Assembly (NCBI RefSeq): GCF_029223525.1
Contig: NZ_JARHTQ010000009.1
Span: forward strand, 124,001-188,000
Direction of reading: 5' to 3'
DNA: 64,000 nt
Source of the DNA: Streptantibioticus ferralitis
GTDB taxonomy: Bacteria > Actinomycetota > Actinomycetes > Streptomycetales > Streptomycetaceae
A program made the translations under genes and the position numbers. A model generated the notes under the pieces. It saw only the letters and a list, made by a program, of their open reading frames with translations. It searched no databases and had not been told where the DNA came from. Below, one piece after another: positions 8,300-17,964 of the stretch; positions within the stretch are counted from its first letter, which is position 1, and each line of letters opens with the position of its first letter.

Positions 8300-10093
8300 A
8301 TGAGTGATGTCTTGGCTGGCATGCCGGATTGGGAGAAGCGATTCCGGGCACCGCGGGTGGGGCTGCCGGAATGGGCGCAGGACGCGCCACACCGTTCGCT
8401 GTACGTGTCGAACGTCACGGGTACGTACGAGCTGTACGCCTGGGACCGGGAGACCGGCACCCGGCGCCAGGTCACCGACCGGCCGAACGGCACCACGGAC
8501 GGGACGCTGAGCCCGGACGGCGGGTGGATCTGGTGGTTCTCGGACACCGACGGGGACGAGTTCGGGGTCTGGATGCGACAACCGTTCGCCGGTGGTGACG
8601 ACGAGCCCGCGGTGCCCGGGCTGGCACCCTCGTACCCGGCGGGCCTCGCCCTGGGGCGGGACGGAACGGCGGTGGTCGGCCGCTCGCTGGACGACGAGGG
8701 CACCTCGATCCATGTCGTCCGGCCCGGCCAGGAGCCCGAGCGGATCTACCGGCACAAGGAGTCGGCGGGCGTCGGCGACCTCAGCGAGGACGGCACCCTG
8801 CTCGTCGTCGAGCACACCGAGCACGGCGACGCCATGCACGCGTCGCTGCGTGTCATGACCCTGGACGGCAGGACGGTCGCGGAACTGGACGACACGGCGG
8901 ACGGCCGGCATGAGCTGGGACTGGAGTGCCTCGGGTTTGCTCCTGTTGCGGGTGATACGCGACTGCTCGTCGCCCACCAGCGGCGCAGCCGATGGGAGCC
9001 GATGATCTGGGACGTCGCAACCGGCCGGCAGACCGAGCTCGCCGTCGATCTGCCGGGCGATGTGGCCGCCGAGTGGTTCCCGGACGGCTCCGCCCTGCTC
9101 GTCGAGCACACCTATCAGGGGCGCAGCGAGTTGTGGCGGTACGAGTTCGCCGACGGCGCGTTGGCCCGCATCCCGACGGATCCCGGGACGATCAGCGGAG
9201 CGACGGCGCGACCCGATGGCACGGTGGAGTTCCTGTGGTCATCGGCCGCGCTGCCGCCCGCCGTACGGTCCAGCACCGGCGCGACCGTGCTGGAGGCTCC
9301 CGGCTTCACTGCGCCGCCGTCGGTGCCCGCCCGGGACGTCTGGGTCGAGGGCCCCGGCGGGCGGATCCACGCGCTGGTACAGCAGCCGCAGGGCGACGGG
9401 CCGTTCCCGACGCTGTTCGACGTCCACGGCGGTCCCGCCTGGCACGACAGTGACGCGTTCGCGTCGGCTCCGGCCGCGTGGGTCGACCACGGCTTCGCCG
9501 TCGTGCGGGTCAACTACCGCGGCTCGACGGGCTACGGGCGCGAGTGGACGGATGCGCTCAAGCACCGGGTCGGGCTGATCGAGCTGGAGGACATCGCGGC
9601 GGTCCGGGAGTGGGCGGTGGAGTCCGGGCTCGCCGATCCGGCCAAGTTGGTGCTGGGAGGCGGCTCGTGGGGCGGCTACCTCACCCTGCTCGGTTTGGGG
9701 ACGCAGCCGGACGCGTGGGCCGCGGGCCTGGCGGCGGTGCCGGTCGCGGACTACCTGGCCAGCTACGAGGACGAGATGGAGGCGCTCAAGGCGCTGGACC
9801 GGACGTTGTTCGGCGGGTCGCCGCAGGAGGTCCCGGAGCGGTACGCGGCCTCGTCACCGCTGAGTTACGTGGAACACGTGCGGGCCCCGGTCTTCATCTC
9901 GGCCGGGATGAACGACCCGCGCTGCCCGATACGGCAGATCGACAACTACATCGAGCGGCTGGCCGCCCTGGGCAAGGTCCACGAGGTGTACCGGTACGAC
10001 GCGGGGCACGGGTCGCTGGTCGTCGAGGAGCGGATCAAGCAGTTGCGGCTGGAGTTGGCGTTCGCGGAGAAGTCGCTCGCGCTCGGCGGTTAG
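8300..10093 (+). CDS. S9-family prolyl oligopeptidase-like serine peptidase
   Basis: A 597-residue two-domain peptidase. The N-terminal 340 or so residues are a WD40/TolB-like beta-propeller with repeated S/P-DG turns. The C-terminal alpha/beta hydrolase domain has GGGSWGGY with nucleophile S456, Asp 539 in NDPRCPI and H570 in DAGHGS. Such enzymes cleave short peptides in the cytosol (acylaminoacyl- or dipeptidyl-peptidase-like); specificity is not readable. The frame is open 100 codons upstream through the regulator relic, but the ATG at 8300 fits the family N-terminus. GGAGG sits only one base before that ATG, so the true start may be a few codons further in. Confidence 0.88.
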   Translation: MSDVLAGMPDWEKRFRAPRVGLPEWAQDAPHRSLYVSNVTGTYELYAWDRETGTRRQVTDRPNGTTDGTLSPDGGWIWWFSDTDGDEFGVWMRQPFAGGDDEPAVPGLAPSYPAGLALGRDGTAVVGRSLDDEGTSIHVVRPGQEPERIYRHKESAGVGDLSEDGTLLVVEHTEHGDAMHASLRVMTLDGRTVAELDDTADGRHELGLECLGFAPVAGDTRLLVAHQRRSRWEPMIWDVATGRQTELAVDLPGDVAAEWFPDGSALLVEHTYQGRSELWRYEFADGALARIPTDPGTISGATARPDGTVEFLWSSAALPPAVRSSTGATVLEAPGFTAPPSVPARDVWVEGPGGRIHALVQQPQGDGPFPTLFDVHGGPAWHDSDAFASAPAAWVDHGFAVVRVNYRGSTGYGREWTDALKHRVGLIELEDIAAVREWAVESGLADPAKLVLGGGSWGGYLTLLGLGTQPDAWAAGLAAVPVADYLASYEDEMEALKALDRTLFGGSPQEVPERYAASSPLSYVEHVRAPVFISAGMNDPRCPIRQIDNYIERLAALGKVHEVYRYDAGHGSLVVEERIKQLRLELAFAEKSLALGG

Positions 10094-10229
10094 GGGGCTT
10101 TCACCCGCCTGCCCACCCGTTGCCCCCGCCTTGGGCGGACCGTTGCGCACGACCGGGGCGCGGTGCGGCTTCGCGCTGCGCTGCGGGTGGGTGGGCAGGG
10201 GGATGCGGATCCGCCGCTCACGCCGTCCC

Positions 10230-10258
10230 GGAGTGGCGCCACGGCGCGGCGCCACTCC
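10230..10258. terminator. Hairpin terminator between convergent genes
   Basis: An 11-bp perfect stem (GGAGTGGCGCC at 10230-10240 with GGCGCCACTCC at 10248-10258) encloses a seven-base loop. It lies between the ends of the S9 peptidase and SURF1 genes and can act for both. The rest of the 205-base gap is repetitive GC-rich DNA without a gene. Confidence 0.72.
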
Positions 10259-10298
10259 GCGCTGCGGCTGACCGGGCACGGGGACGCGGGTCCGCGGC

Positions 10299-11114
10299 TC
10301 AGGCTGTCGCGGTGTGGTCTTCCGCCGGGTGGGCCGGGTCGGGGATCAGGCCGAGGGCCAGGTCGCGCTGGACCTCGGCCTCGCGGCGGACCAGGCGGAT
10401 CCAGATGAAGACCACGAAGCCCGCGAAGACGAACCATTCGCCGGTGTAGCCCAGGTTCTGGAAGGCCCGCATGTCCAGACCGGTGTTGGGCGCGGCGGCG
10501 GGTGGCACCGGCTTCATCGGCGCGGGGCTCTGGCCCAGCGTGATCCAGCCGTCGTAGACGGGGTACGGGACCACGTTGACCAGGGAGGCCGCGCTGATCA
10601 TGCCGAGCTGGCCGGTCGGCAGGCCGCCGCTGGCGTTGACGCCGTCGTCTCCGACGCCCTCCGACGCCTGGAGCGTGCCGGTCACAGTGATCTGGCCGTC
10701 GGGGGCGGGCGGGATCGTGCCGGGCGCGGAGGCGCTGCCGGGCAGCCATCCACGGACGACGGCCAGCGCGCCGCCGTCCGTGCGCAGCGGGGTGAGGACG
10801 TAGAAGCCCTGCTTGCCGTCGAGGGTCCGGCCCGGGACCAGCAGCTGGTGCCCGCTGTCGTACCGCCCGGTGGCGGTGACCTCACGGCCCGCGGTGGCCT
10901 GGTTGACCTGTGCCCGCACATCCGGCAGCAGCTGGGACAGCGCGACCGCCGGGGCGGTTCCGGGCTTCGGCGCCCGCTCGGCGGCATGGTGCTGCGCCAC
11001 CCGCGCGTCGAACCGGCCGAGCTGCCAGGTGCCCATGAAGACGCAGAACGGGATGGCGAGCACGGCGAACAGGTGGATGCCCAGCCAGCGGGGAGTCAGC
11101 AGGAACCGGTACAC
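10299..11114 (-). CDS. SURF1-family protein (cytochrome oxidase biogenesis)
   Basis: A 271-residue membrane protein with the SURF1 layout. The first transmembrane helix (about residues 10-30, in WLGIHLFAVLAIPFCVFMG) is followed by the family GTWQLGRF motif. A long external loop carries GRTLDGKQGFYVLTPLRT and VVRGWLPG, and a second helix lies at about 218-240 (GYTGEWFVFAGFVVFIWI). SURF1 helps insert haem a into subunit I of cytochrome aa3 oxidase. The start is GTG at 11114. No cytochrome oxidase genes are nearby. Confidence 0.9.
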   Translation of the reverse strand: MYRFLLTPRWLGIHLFAVLAIPFCVFMGTWQLGRFDARVAQHHAAERAPKPGTAPAVALSQLLPDVRAQVNQATAGREVTATGRYDSGHQLLVPGRTLDGKQGFYVLTPLRTDGGALAVVRGWLPGSASAPGTIPPAPDGQITVTGTLQASEGVGDDGVNASGGLPTGQLGMISAASLVNVVPYPVYDGWITLGQSPAPMKPVPPAAAPNTGLDMRAFQNLGYTGEWFVFAGFVVFIWIRLVRREAEVQRDLALGLIPDPAHPAEDHTATA

Positions 11115-11181
11115 GCCTCAACGGTACGGGGAGCGCCTCGGCCACCCGGACCCGGCCCCGGCGCGGCGCGCCCTGGCGGGA

Positions 11182-12327
11182 CTAGGAGGCGGGCAGCGCG
11201 GACGTCCGGTAGACCGTGCCCGCGCAGGCGCCGCTCACGGTGGTCGAGGCGGTGGTCGGGGGGCCCGCGTCGGGCGTGTGGGAGAGGGTGATGCCGTTGC
11301 CGGAGGGGGGCGGCGGGGGGGTTCCGCCGCCCGAGGAGGAGTCGGGCGACGTTCCGCTGTTGCTGGTGCCAGGGGTGTTGGCCGAGGTCCCGGCATCGGT
11401 GGCGTTCGCCCCCGCGGCGCCGGAGCCGGTGGATCCGCCCGTGCCGCCGCCAGTGGTCGGCCCGGTGGGCGTCGCGGCGCATCCGGTGGTGCCGCCGCCC
11501 GCGGCGGGGATCCAGGCGAAGTCGACCTGGTAGGCCTTGCCCGGCGGCAGCGTGACGCTGGCCGGGGCGGTCGCCGGATCGGGCAGACCGGTGGCCGGGT
11601 CGCCCGCGGTGTGGTCCACGACCTGGATCTTGGTGGGGTCGGTGGAGCCCTGCGCGGCCACCGAGATCTGGCCTTCGCCGGAGACCGTACAGCTGGCGTT
11701 GGAGATGTTGACGACCCGGAACGAGCCGTAGACACGGCCGTCCTGGTCGGGGGCGACAGTCTGGGCGGTGCCCCTGCCGAGCTGGCCGCGGGCACAGGTC
11801 GGCGAGGAGACGGTCATGTTGCTGCCGGACGGCGGGGTCTTGCCGGGGTTGCCGGAGCGGCTGGCCGTGGGCACCGCGCTGGGCCGCGCCATGTTGCCCG
11901 CGTCCGCGCCACCCGTGGTGGCCGCACCGGCCGGGCCGCCGGCGCCGCTGTCCTGGGACCCGCCGCCGATGACGCCCGGGCTGCTCCCGGTGCTGTGGCT
12001 GCTGCCGGCGTTGGCCGCGCCGACGGTGTCGGTGCTGCCGGAGTTGGCGGCGTGCAGCACGGCGGGCACGGCGGTGCCGACCAGCAGTACTCCGGCGGCG
12101 GCACCGACCATGGCCTGGCGGCGACGGGTGCGTCGGGCCGGGACCGCCTGGCGCAGCCGGTTCAGCGCGTCCGCCTCGGGCTCGATGCCCCGTACCGCGT
12201 CCCGCATCAGGCGGCGCAACGCCAGCTCGTCGAAGGAGCCGCCGGGCGTCTCGGGCTGTGAGTCGTCGCGGTGGTTCTGTTCAGGCACGCCGTCGGGGAC
12301 GTCGGGGTCGGAAGGATGCTGGGTCAT
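11182..12327 (-). CDS. Single-pass membrane protein coupled to the SigE-type sigma factor
   Basis: A 381-residue protein. The N-terminal cytosolic part (1-70) contains ELALRRLMRDAVRGIEPEADAL and a basic patch before one transmembrane helix (about 72-93). The rest is an external Ser/Gly/Thr/Pro-rich region with two beta-rich blocks and a final cysteine-bearing tail. Its ATG overlaps the sigma-factor stop (ATGA at 12324-12327), so it is translated as the sigma factor's partner. The layout suggests an anti-sigma or sigma-regulating protein. I see no zinc-binding H-x3-C-x2-C motif of ZAS anti-sigma factors, so that role is inference. Confidence 0.72.
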   Translation of the reverse strand: MTQHPSDPDVPDGVPEQNHRDDSQPETPGGSFDELALRRLMRDAVRGIEPEADALNRLRQAVPARRTRRRQAMVGAAAGVLLVGTAVPAVLHAANSGSTDTVGAANAGSSHSTGSSPGVIGGGSQDSGAGGPAGAATTGGADAGNMARPSAVPTASRSGNPGKTPPSGSNMTVSSPTCARGQLGRGTAQTVAPDQDGRVYGSFRVVNISNASCTVSGEGQISVAAQGSTDPTKIQVVDHTAGDPATGLPDPATAPASVTLPPGKAYQVDFAWIPAAGGGTTGCAATPTGPTTGGGTGGSTGSGAAGANATDAGTSANTPGTSNSGTSPDSSSGGGTPPPPPSGNGITLSHTPDAGPPTTASTTVSGACAGTVYRTSALPAS

Positions 12328-12824
12328 GCCGGCGCCTCCATGGCGATCCGGAGCGCGGCGATGCCGCGGGAACCGTACGCCTTGACGGAGCCGATGGATA
12401 TGCCGAGCGTCTCGGCGACCTGGGCCTCCGTCATGTCCGCGAAGTACCGCAGGACGAGGACCTCGCGCTGGCGGCGCTGCAACCCCCGCATGGAGCGGAT
12501 CAGTTGGTCGCGTTCCAACTGCTCGTACGCGCCCTCCTCCGCGCTCGCCATGTCGGGCATCGGCTTGGACAGCAGCTTGAGGCCGAGGATGCGGCGGCGG
12601 AGCGCGGAGCGGGAGAGGTTGACGACGGTCTGGCGCAGGTAGGCGAGGGTCTTCTCGGGCTCGCGGACTCGGTTGCGGGCCGAGTGGACCCGGATGAAGG
12701 CCTCCTGGACGACGTCCTCGCAGGACGCCGTGTCGTCGAGGAGCAGTGCGGCGAGGCCGAGGAGCGACCGGTAGTGGGCCCGGTAGGTCTCGGTGAGGTG
12801 GTCGACCGTGGTACCCGCAGCCAT
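12324..12824 (-). CDS. SigE-family RNA polymerase sigma factor
   Basis: A 166-residue ECF-type sigma factor. Region 2 includes YRAHYRSLLGLAALLLDD and SCEDVVQEAFIRVH. Region 4 includes LQRRQREVLVLRYFADMTEAQVAETLGISIGSVK, a helix-turn-helix for -35 recognition. The pattern fits the actinobacterial SigE-family subgroup (TIGR02983-like). The start is uncertain: ATG at 12824 gives MAAGTTVDHL, and a GTG six codons earlier (12842) is an alternative; neither has a strong Shine-Dalgarno. The open frame extends much further upstream but is low-complexity shadow. It is translationally coupled to the downstream membrane protein, which probably controls its activity. Confidence 0.88.
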   Translation of the reverse strand: MAAGTTVDHLTETYRAHYRSLLGLAALLLDDTASCEDVVQEAFIRVHSARNRVREPEKTLAYLRQTVVNLSRSALRRRILGLKLLSKPMPDMASAEEGAYEQLERDQLIRSMRGLQRRQREVLVLRYFADMTEAQVAETLGISIGSVKAYGSRGIAALRIAMEAPA

Positions 12825-13011
12825 CGTGCTGTCAGCGCTCACGGCCTCGGAGGGCAACTTGGCGACAGGCCATGGCGCGATCACCGGCAGGCCGCCGGGC
12901 GCGAAGGATCCAGCGCGCGCGGAAGCCGCCGCGCCAGCGCGGCCCAAAGGGTTTCCCCGGGTCGGTGGGATGCCAGGGCGCTTCCCACGCGGGGTTGGGG
13001 CGGTTGTTCTT

Positions 13012-13036
13012 CCTGGGGCTTCGCCCCCAGCCCCCC
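13012..13036. repeat. GC-rich hairpin repeat, copy 1
   Basis: CCTGGGGCTTCGCCCCCAGC followed by CCCCC forms a short strong hairpin with a C-tract. Related copies are at 15708-15733 and 27861-27884. All three lie between genes. Such dispersed elements are frequent in Streptomyces intergenic DNA and may act as terminators. Confidence 0.5.
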
Positions 13037-13190
13037 AGGGTGCGATGCCGACTGCCTCTGCCACGACTGTTGGACGCGCAACCCCTTGCCAGGGTTGTAC
13101 GAGTTCCCCATGCGTACCAACTCATCCCCACTGTCCCGGTTTTCCCGATCCCCGACGAGTCGCGTCTATGGCAGGGCACTGACACAAAGA

Positions 13191-13230
13191 CGCTCCCCGC
13201 CAACTGCCGGTTGCGGCAAGGCGGGGAGCG
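13191..13230 (-). terminator. Terminator of the ask-asd operon
   Basis: CGCTCCCCGCC (13191-13201) pairs perfectly with GGCGGGGAGCG (13220-13230), and the interior forms a second small stem (TGCCG with CGGCA). It lies about 97 bases beyond the asd stop in the direction of transcription. Confidence 0.75.
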
Positions 13231-13326
13231 AAATTGTCGAACGCGGCGAGCACTCGCTTCAAGCGGTACAGACCTTCGACTACGTCACAGGTCCTTCACG
13301 AAATCTCCGCGGGGAAGCGAACGGCG

Positions 13327-14415
13327 TCACTTCGCCGCTTCCGGGGCGGCGGACGTCAGCTCCGCAGCGACCAGTTCGGCGATCTGCGCGGTGTTCAACG
13401 CCGCGCCCTTGCGCAGGTTGTCGCCGCACAGGAACAGCTCCAGCGAGTACGGGTCGTCGAGCGAACGGCGCACCCGGCCGACCCAGGTGGGGTCGGTGCC
13501 GACCACGTCGGCGGGGGTCGGGAACTCGCCCTCCGCCGGGTTGTCGCAGACCACGACGCCCGGCGCGCTGCCGAGGATCTCGTGTGCCCTGGCCACCGAG
13601 ACCTCGTTCTCGAACCGCGCGTGCACGGTGAGCGAGTGCGTGGTGATCACCGGTACCCGGACGCAGGTGGCGTTCACCCGCAGCGAGGGCAGGCTGAGGA
13701 TCTTGCGCGACTCGTTGCGGACCTTGAGCTCCTCGGAGGACCAGCCCTCGTCCTTCAACGACCCGGCCCACGGCACCACGTTGAGCGCGAGCGGCGCCGG
13801 GAACGGCCCGAACTCGCCCACCGCGCGCCGGACATCGCCGGGCTGGGTGCCCAGGTTCGTCCCGCCGACCTTGGCGATCTGCTCGCGCAGCGTGTCAATG
13901 CCCGGCTGCCCGGCGCCGGATGCCGCCTGGTACGAGGAGACCACCAGCTCGGTCAGCCCGAACTCGGCGTGCAGCGCGCCCAACGCCACGATCATCGACA
14001 GCGTGGTGCAGTTGGGGTTGGAGATGATGCCGCGTGGCCGGACGCGGGCGGCGTGCGCGTTCACCTCCGGAACGACCAGCGGAACGTCCGGATCCATCCG
14101 GAACGCACCCGAGTTGTCCACCGCGACCGCGCCCTTGGCGGCGGCGATCGGCGCCCACTGCGCGGAGACCTCGTCCGGGACGTCGAACATCGCGACGTCG
14201 ACGCCCTCGAAGGCATCCTCGCTCAGCGCGATGACCTCGACCTCCTCACCCCGTACGACGAGCTTGCGGCCCGCCGAGCGCGGTGAGGCGATCAGCCGGA
14301 TCTCGCCCCAGACGTCCTCACGGGAGGACAGGATGCCCAGCATCACGGTGCCGACGGCGCCGGTGGCGCCGACGACGGCCAGGGTCGGCTTGCTGCTGCG
14401 GTCGGTGCTGGTCAT
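13327..14415 (-). CDS. asd: Aspartate-semialdehyde dehydrogenase
   Basis: A 362-residue NADPH-dependent enzyme of the usual length. It reduces aspartyl-4-phosphate to aspartate semialdehyde, the branch point to lysine/diaminopimelate, threonine and methionine. Visible motifs are the dinucleotide-binding [13 protein letters not shown] near the N-terminus, the catalytic cysteine in [10 protein letters not shown], and the substrate region [13 protein letters not shown]. The start overlaps the aspartokinase stop (ATGA at 14412-14415), so the two consecutive pathway steps are co-translated. Confidence 0.96.
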   Translation of the reverse strand: MTSTDRSSKPTLAVVGATGAVGTVMLGILSSREDVWGEIRLIASPRSAGRKLVVRGEEVEVIALSEDAFEGVDVAMFDVPDEVSAQWAPIAAAKGAVAVDNSGAFRMDPDVPLVVPEVNAHAARVRPRGIISNPNCTTLSMIVALGALHAEFGLTELVVSSYQAASGAGQPGIDTLREQIAKVGGTNLGTQPGDVRRAVGEFGPFPAPLALNVVPWAGSLKDEGWSSEELKVRNESRKILSLPSLRVNATCVRVPVITTHSLTVHARFENEVSVARAHEILGSAPGVVVCDNPAEGEFPTPADVVGTDPTWVGRVRRSLDDPYSLELFLCGDNLRKGAALNTAQIAELVAAELTSAAPEAAK

Positions 14416-14933
14416 CGGCCGGTACCTCCGTACACCACGGCCTCGTCGCTCTCGCTGTCGAGACCGAACGCGGTGTGGACGGCACGCACCGCCTCGTTGA
14501 CGTCGTCGGCGCGGGTGACGACCGAGATCCGGATCTCCGAGGTGGAGATCAGCTCGATGTTGACCCCGGCGTTGGACAGCGCCTCGAAGAAGCTCGCGGT
14601 GACGCCCGGGTTGGTCTTCATGCCCGCGCCGACCAGCGAGATCTTGGCGATCTGGTCGTCGTAGCGCAGCGACTCGTAGCCGACGGCGCCCTTGGTCTTC
14701 TCCAGTGCCTCAAGGGCCTTGCGGCCGTCGGTCTTCGGCAGGGTGAAGGAGATGTCGGTCAGACCGGTGGACGCGGCCGAGACGTTCTGCACGACCATGT
14801 CGATGTTGATCTGGGCGTCCGCGATGGCACGGAAGATCGTCGCGGCCTCGCCCGGCTTGTCCGGCACCCCGACGACCGTGACCTTGGCCTCGGACGTGTC
14901 GTGGGCAACCCCCGAGATGATCGCCTGCTCCAT
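14412..14933 (-). other. Probable internal start: aspartokinase beta subunit
   Basis: In-frame ATG at 14933 ([15 protein letters not shown]) is preceded by AAGGGGA with about 7 bases of spacing, a far better site than most internal ATGs would have. It would give a 173-residue ACT-domain protein, close to the 172-residue LysC beta subunit of Corynebacterium glutamicum. That a separate beta subunit is made here is inference from this match. Confidence 0.7.
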
Positions 14934-15683
14934 CGGCTGGTCCCCTTGCGGCTCGCTACTGACCCAGGTCCCCTTCAGTCCGGAGAAGGACGAGCGGACG
15001 TGGATCGGGATGTTGTATCGGCGTGCGTACTCAACGCAGCGGTGCAGCAGCACCTTTGAACCGGAGCTGGCCAGCTCCAGCATGTCCTCGAACGAGATCC
15101 AGTCGATCTTGCGGGCCTTCTTCACGACCCGCGGGTCGGCGGTGAAGACACCGTCGACATCGGTGTAGATCTCGCACACCTCGGCGTTCAGCGCGGCGGC
15201 GAGGGCCACCGCGGTGGTGTCGGAGCCGCCGCGACCCAGGGTGGTGATGTCCTTCTTGTCCTGGGACACACCCTGGAAACCGGCCACGATGGCGATGTTG
15301 CCCTCGTCGATGGCGGTCTGGATCCGGCCCGGCGTGACGTCGATGATCCGCGCTTTGTTGTGGACGGAGTCGGTGATGACTCCTGCCTGGCTGCCGGTGA
15401 ACGACTGCGCCTCGTGACCGAGGTTTTTGATCGCCATCGCCAGCAGTGCCATGGAGATCCGCTCTCCGGCGGTCAGCAGCATGTCGAACTCACGCCCGGC
15501 AGGGATCGGAGATACCTGCTGCGCCAGATCGATCAGCTCGTCCGTCGTGTCACCCATCGCCGAGACCACGACGACCACCTGGTGGCCGCTCTTCTTGGCA
15601 TCGACGATTCGCTTGGCGACGCGCTTGATGCCCTCGGCATCCGCAACGGAGGAGCCGCCGTACTTCTGCACGACAAGGCCCAC
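14412..15683 (-). CDS. ask: Aspartokinase (alpha subunit)
   Basis: A 423-residue enzyme that phosphorylates aspartate. The kinase domain starts with [19 protein letters not shown], has [14 protein letters not shown], and carries [18 protein letters not shown] for substrate binding and catalysis. Two ACT regulatory domains form the C-terminal 170 residues. The start is taken as GTG at 15683 (protein [10 protein letters not shown]), the family N-terminus; five upstream codons are open. The ACT region can be made separately from an internal start at 14933, as in actinobacterial alpha2-beta2 aspartokinases. asd follows with a 4-base overlap. Feedback control by lysine and threonine is known for this family. 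Confidence 0.95.
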   Translation of the reverse strand: MGLVVQKYGGSSVADAEGIKRVAKRIVDAKKSGHQVVVVVSAMGDTTDELIDLAQQVSPIPAGREFDMLLTAGERISMALLAMAIKNLGHEAQSFTGSQAGVITDSVHNKARIIDVTPGRIQTAIDEGNIAIVAGFQGVSQDKKDITTLGRGGSDTTAVALAAALNAEVCEIYTDVDGVFTADPRVVKKARKIDWISFEDMLELASSGSKVLLHRCVEYARRYNIPIHVRSSFSGLKGTWVSSEPQGDQPMEQAIISGVAHDTSEAKVTVVGVPDKPGEAATIFRAIADAQINIDMVVQNVSAASTGLTDISFTLPKTDGRKALEALEKTKGAVGYESLRYDDQIAKISLVGAGMKTNPGVTASFFEALSNAGVNIELISTSEIRISVVTRADDVNEAVRAVHTAFGLDSESDEAVVYGGTGR

Positions 15684-15974
15684 GTGCGCTCCTCGCAACT
15701 GTGTCTTCTGGGGGGCTACCCCCAGACCCCCATGGGGGGATATGCGTTCGGCTCAGTCTAACGAGCGGGCGGAATACACCGCGTGTGTATCACAGTGTGA
15801 GACGTACGGCTCACACCATGATCATGCGCTTGCCCCCGGCCGCTCAGCCGCTTGCGCGGCGAAGCCTGCCCGTTACACGACGCGGCACACAAAGACGTGG
15901 GTTACGTCACAAACAGGTTGTGGGCATTCGTTCCGCAGGGCGGAACGGGTGAGCACAACCCGCCAGCACCCGGA
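15684..15974. promoter_or_regulatory. Upstream region of ask with an inverted repeat
   Basis: A 291-base gap with no gene. It contains hairpin-repeat copy 2 (15708-15733) and an inverted repeat GTGTGAG-N8-CTCACAC at 15795-15816 that could be an operator for ask. No regulator can be named. Confidence 0.4.
15708..15733. repeat. GC-rich hairpin repeat, copy 2
   Basis: CTGGGGGGCTACCCCCAGAC followed by CCCCA; same architecture as the copies at 13012 and 27861. It lies just upstream of the ask start rather than behind a gene, so it is not simply a terminator here. Confidence 0.5.
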
Positions 15975-16685
15975 TCAGCGTTTCCGCGGTCCGAGCGGGC
16001 CGCCGATCTCCGCCGCCATCACCTTGCCCGCCTCCTCGGCCAGCTGGTCCTCACCGACCGCGTCATCGGTGTCCAGACCGTCCAGCTCGTCCAGCGGCGA
16101 GTCCAGCCGGACATGGGCGACCAGGGACTGCAGGGCGCGCAGTGAGGCGCTGGCGGTGGGTCCCCAGTTGGACAGGTACGAGAACTGCCACCACCACAGC
16201 GCCTCGCTGACCCGGCCCTCCCGGTAGTGCGCCAGACCGTGGCTGAGGTCGGTGACCACGTCCGCGAGGTCGTCCGAGATCCGGCAGGCGACCGGCATGC
16301 TGCGCGGCACATACGGATCGAAGACCTCGGAGTAGACGTCCACCGGCTCCAGCAGGGCGGCCAGCCGCTCACGCAGCTCGTCGGCGTCCGGCTCCGGTCC
16401 GACGTCCGGTTCGTAGCGCTCGTCCGGAACGATGTCCTCATGGGCGCCGAGCCTGCCTCCGGCGAGCATCAGCTGGGAGACCTCAAGGAGCAGGAACGGT
16501 ACGGCACTGTCCGGTTCATCGCCCTTGGCGACCTCGCGGACCGCGACGATGAAACTTTCGATCTGGTCGGCGATCTGGACCGCGAAGTCGTCGGGATCTC
16601 CCGACTTCTTCGGGTCGCGCGCGCTCAACTGGCTCGGGTCCCGGCGCGGGCCGTTGCTGCCCTTGCGTACTGCGGTGTCAGACAT
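15975..16685 (-). CDS. DUF5063-type conserved protein
   Basis: A 236-residue cytosolic acidic protein recognised as the DUF5063 family of actinobacteria, usually encoded beside recR. A charged, probably flexible N-terminal 45 residues precedes [20 protein letters not shown]. Other landmarks are [26 protein letters not shown] and an aromatic [12 protein letters not shown] segment. No catalytic motif is evident and the function is unknown. The ATG at 16685 has AAGGGAGA about 10 bases upstream; the longer frame is shadow. It follows recR in the same direction (126-base gap) and may share its transcript. Confidence 0.78.
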   Translation of the reverse strand: MSDTAVRKGSNGPRRDPSQLSARDPKKSGDPDDFAVQIADQIESFIVAVREVAKGDEPDSAVPFLLLEVSQLMLAGGRLGAHEDIVPDERYEPDVGPEPDADELRERLAALLEPVDVYSEVFDPYVPRSMPVACRISDDLADVVTDLSHGLAHYREGRVSEALWWWQFSYLSNWGPTASASLRALQSLVAHVRLDSPLDELDGLDTDDAVGEDQLAEEAGKVMAAEIGGPLGPRKR

Positions 16686-16810
16686 CGAACAGTCGTCTCC
16701 CTTCGAAGGCACGCCCCAACGTGACCTCGTCGGCAGCAGTATGTTCCGCGCCCCCCGCACTGTTCGACCCCGGGGGGCCTGACAGCCGCTGGACGCTCCC
16801 TGGCATGACA

Positions 16811-17410
16811 TCACACATCGAGGAGCCGCCTCCCCTCGAAGGCCCGACCCAGCGTGACCTCGTCCGCGTACTCCAGGTCGCCGCCCACCGGCAGACCGCT
16901 GGCCAGCCGGGTCACCTTCAGGCCCATCGGCTTCACCATGCGCGCGAGGTAGGTGGCGGTGGCCTCCCCCTCGAGGTTCGGATCGGTGGCCAGGATCAGC
17001 TCGGTCACCGTGCCATCGGCGAGCCGGGCCAGCAGCTCCCGTATCCGCAGGTCATCGGGTCCGACGCCTTCGATCGGGCTGATCGCGCCGCCGAGTACGT
17101 GGTACCGGCCCCGGAACTCCCGGGTCCGTTCGATCGCGACGACGTCCTTCGGCTCCTCGACCACACAGATCACCGCCAGGTCGCGGCGCGGATCCTGGCA
17201 GACCCGGCACTGCTCGCTCTGCGCGACGTTGCCGCAGACCGCGCAGAACCGCACCTTCTCCTTGACCTCGGTGAGGGCGTGGGCCAGGCGCCGGACGTCC
17301 GTCGGATCCGCCTGGAGGATGTGGAAGGCGATCCGCTGCGCGCTCTTGGGACCGACGCCGGGCAGCCTGCCCAGTTCGTCGATGAGGTCCTGGACCACGC
17401 CTTCGTACAC
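16811..17410 (-). CDS. recR: Recombination mediator RecR
   Basis: A 199-residue protein of exactly the usual RecR length. The N-terminal HhH region has [20 protein letters not shown], followed by a four-cysteine zinc finger ([16 protein letters not shown]) and a Toprim domain ([28 protein letters not shown]). RecR works with RecO and RecF to load RecA onto single-stranded gaps. The GTG at 17410 (VYEGVVQDL) is chosen because GAGAAGG lies upstream and the family begins there. It lies 43 bases after the YbaB gene, the usual ybaB-recR pair. Confidence 0.97.
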   Translation of the reverse strand: MYEGVVQDLIDELGRLPGVGPKSAQRIAFHILQADPTDVRRLAHALTEVKEKVRFCAVCGNVAQSEQCRVCQDPRRDLAVICVVEEPKDVVAIERTREFRGRYHVLGGAISPIEGVGPDDLRIRELLARLADGTVTELILATDPNLEGEATATYLARMVKPMGLKVTRLASGLPVGGDLEYADEVTLGRAFEGRRLLDV

Positions 17411-17453
17411 GGAACGCCTTCTCTCTACGGGGTGCGGTTGTGTGGCCCTGAGG

Positions 17454-17792
17454 TCAGAACGGCATGCCCGGCAGGCCGCCGCCACCCAGGCCCTGGGCGA
17501 GCGGGCCGAGCCTCTCCTGCTGGAGCTGCTGTGCGGCGCCGTTGGCGTCGCGGACGGCCGCCAGGATCAGATCGGCGAGGGTCTCGGTGTCCTCCGGGTC
17601 CACCGCCTTGGGGTCGATGGCCAGGCCGCGCAGTTCGCCCGCGCCGCTGACCGTGGCCTTCACCAGGCCTCCACCAGCGGTGCCCTCCACCTCGGCCTCG
17701 GCCAGTTCGGCCTGCGCCTCGGCGAGATCCTGCTGCATCTTCTGCGCCTGCTTGAGCAGCTGCTGCATGTTCGGCTGACCACCGGGGATCAC
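17454..17792 (-). CDS. YbaB/EbfC nucleoid-associated protein
   Basis: A 112-residue protein with the YbaB/EbfC fold. The helical [22 protein letters not shown] segment is followed by the [29 protein letters not shown] beta region. The family binds DNA as a dimer and is typically encoded between dnaX and recR, as here. The tail is glycine-rich ([12 protein letters not shown]), as in streptomycete homologues. Confidence 0.95.
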   Translation of the reverse strand: MIPGGQPNMQQLLKQAQKMQQDLAEAQAELAEAEVEGTAGGGLVKATVSGAGELRGLAIDPKAVDPEDTETLADLILAAVRDANGAAQQLQQERLGPLAQGLGGGGLPGMPF

Positions 17793-17964
17793 GGGTTCGC
17801 TCCTGCCATCCGTACGACTACCTATTACGTATGCGCGAGCCTACGTGCTCGATCGGCGGAGCGCGCTACGCCGTGCGGAGGACAGGGCGTACCGGCGGGG
17901 GCAGCGCGCACCCGCCTCGTCACCACGGTTTCACGGCTCGCGCCGGAGGGGAACCGGTGCCCTC

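Larger units (their letters stand above)
12843..13326. other. Gene-free stretch with hairpins
   Basis: No convincing gene is present. The segment contains the sigma-factor promoter region, one copy of a G/C-rich hairpin repeat (13012-13036), and the probable terminator of the asd-ask operon (13191-13230). Confidence 0.5.

Noticed and set aside
17793-17964. Signal recognition particle RNA gene between ybaB and dnaX
   Set aside because: The conserved GGAAG-type apical loop region of bacterial SRP RNA is not present. I see no structured RNA in this gap.
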